Of a stretch of 64,000 nucleotides of DNA, positions 63,641 to 64,000 are shown piece after piece. How positions within the stretch are numbered: the stretch's first letter is position 1; every line of letters starts with the position of its first letter. The notes beneath the pieces are model-generated. The model was not told where the DNA came from. It searched no databases and saw nothing but the letters and a program-made list of their open reading frames with translations. Source of the DNA: Chelydra serpentina (taxonomy: Eukaryota > Chordata > Testudines > Chelydridae); assembly GCA_037349315.1 (NCBI GenBank), contig JBAIAC010000001.1, positions 31,620,001 through 31,684,000 on the forward strand. The letters run 5' to 3'. Made by a program: the position numbers and the translations under genes.

Positions 63641-64000
63641 CATGGGCAGCACATGGCTCCGGCATTTGGGGAGGCTGGCCCCAGCACCAGAAGCTCTGTC
63701 CCGAGGCCCAGCCCATGCTCCACCTACACTCTGCCCCAAGAACCTGCCCATGCACAGCCCCCTCCCGCAAAGCTCCCCCAGAATCCGGGCACGTCCCTCC
63801 TCTCCTCTACCCCATCCCTCAAGGCCCCTGCTATCCGCCGCGTCCTTTCACCTCCCCCCAAGACCCCACTGCCTTCTGCGTCCCTCCTCTCCTCCACTCC
63901 CTTCCCTGTGGCCCCCCCACCCGCTGCAGTGCTCACTGAGTCCCAAGACCCCTCCTCTCCTCCACCCCCACTCTCCACCCCCACCACGGCACTGGCTTCC
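63641..64000. repeat. C-rich quasi-tandem repeat, cut by window edge
   Basis: Repeated 'gtccctcctctcctc' type units at about 63796, 63870 and 63948, spaced roughly 75 bp and separated by 'cccaagaccc' and 'ccctcaaggcccc' variants. It is likely a GC-rich interspersed element continuing beyond the right edge. The frames here are low-complexity. Confidence 0.5.

Overview
This window is vertebrate nuclear DNA with no convincing cellular protein-coding exon, tRNA, rRNA or CRISPR array. The transposon content points to a sauropsid, most likely a turtle. CR1 and L2-type LINE remnants, MIR-like SINEs, GC-rich non-autonomous hAT elements and TAA-flanked Harbinger-type MITEs occur throughout. So do Tc1/mariner-type elements and several solo LTRs of kinds I recognise from turtle genomes. 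The turtle assignment rests on remembered repeat families; no search was run. The window is best read as intergenic or intronic DNA. Nearly all open reading frames are short and fall in repeats or low-complexity sequence.

Layout. 1-950: antisense LINE reverse-transcriptase relic running off the left edge. 3.3-4.2 kb: palindromic MITE and a tRNA-like composite repeat. 6.0-6.6 kb: CR1 3' end split by a Harbinger-type MITE. 9.5-15.2 kb: GC-rich hAT-like element, CR1 tail, TA-flanked element, AT-rich palindromic repeats and a hAT element. 16-20.6 kb: MIR copies, a (TA)n tract and a 101-bp mini-transposon. 20.6-21.2 kb: antisense LTR. 23.8-28.7 kb: hAT element and large palindromic elements. 31.1-33.2 kb: CR1 ORF2 relic carrying a hAT insertion, then a second hAT. 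35.5-43.99 kb: a further hAT, two clean solo LTRs and one antisense LTR. 45.6-50.3 kb: MITE cluster. 52.3-52.7 kb: miniature LTR retrotransposon. 55.8-58.1 kb: CR1 fragment, nested Harbinger MITEs and an antisense solo LTR. 59.5-63.1 kb: AT-rich repeats, MITE, TA-flanked composite and hAT.

The most notable object is the 381-bp element at 52318-52698. Two direct terminal repeats beginning TGTAAC and ending TTACA, flanked by a perfect 4-bp duplication (CCTA), enclose only 74 bp. Those 74 bp hold an 18-nt tRNA-Pro-type primer binding site (one mismatch) and a polypurine tract. The first LTR also contains correctly spaced pol III A- and B-box-like motifs. This is the architecture of a TRIM (terminal-repeat retrotransposon in miniature) with a tRNA-like module in its LTR. 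Other points of note are a 13-bp perfect hairpin kept in two diverged LTR copies, a two-phase pentamer array inside a solo LTR that makes a strong G-quadruplex candidate, and a shared CCAAT-containing core in transposons with different ends.

The elements do not form a pathway. The window records successive insertions whose order can often be read from target-site duplications and nesting.
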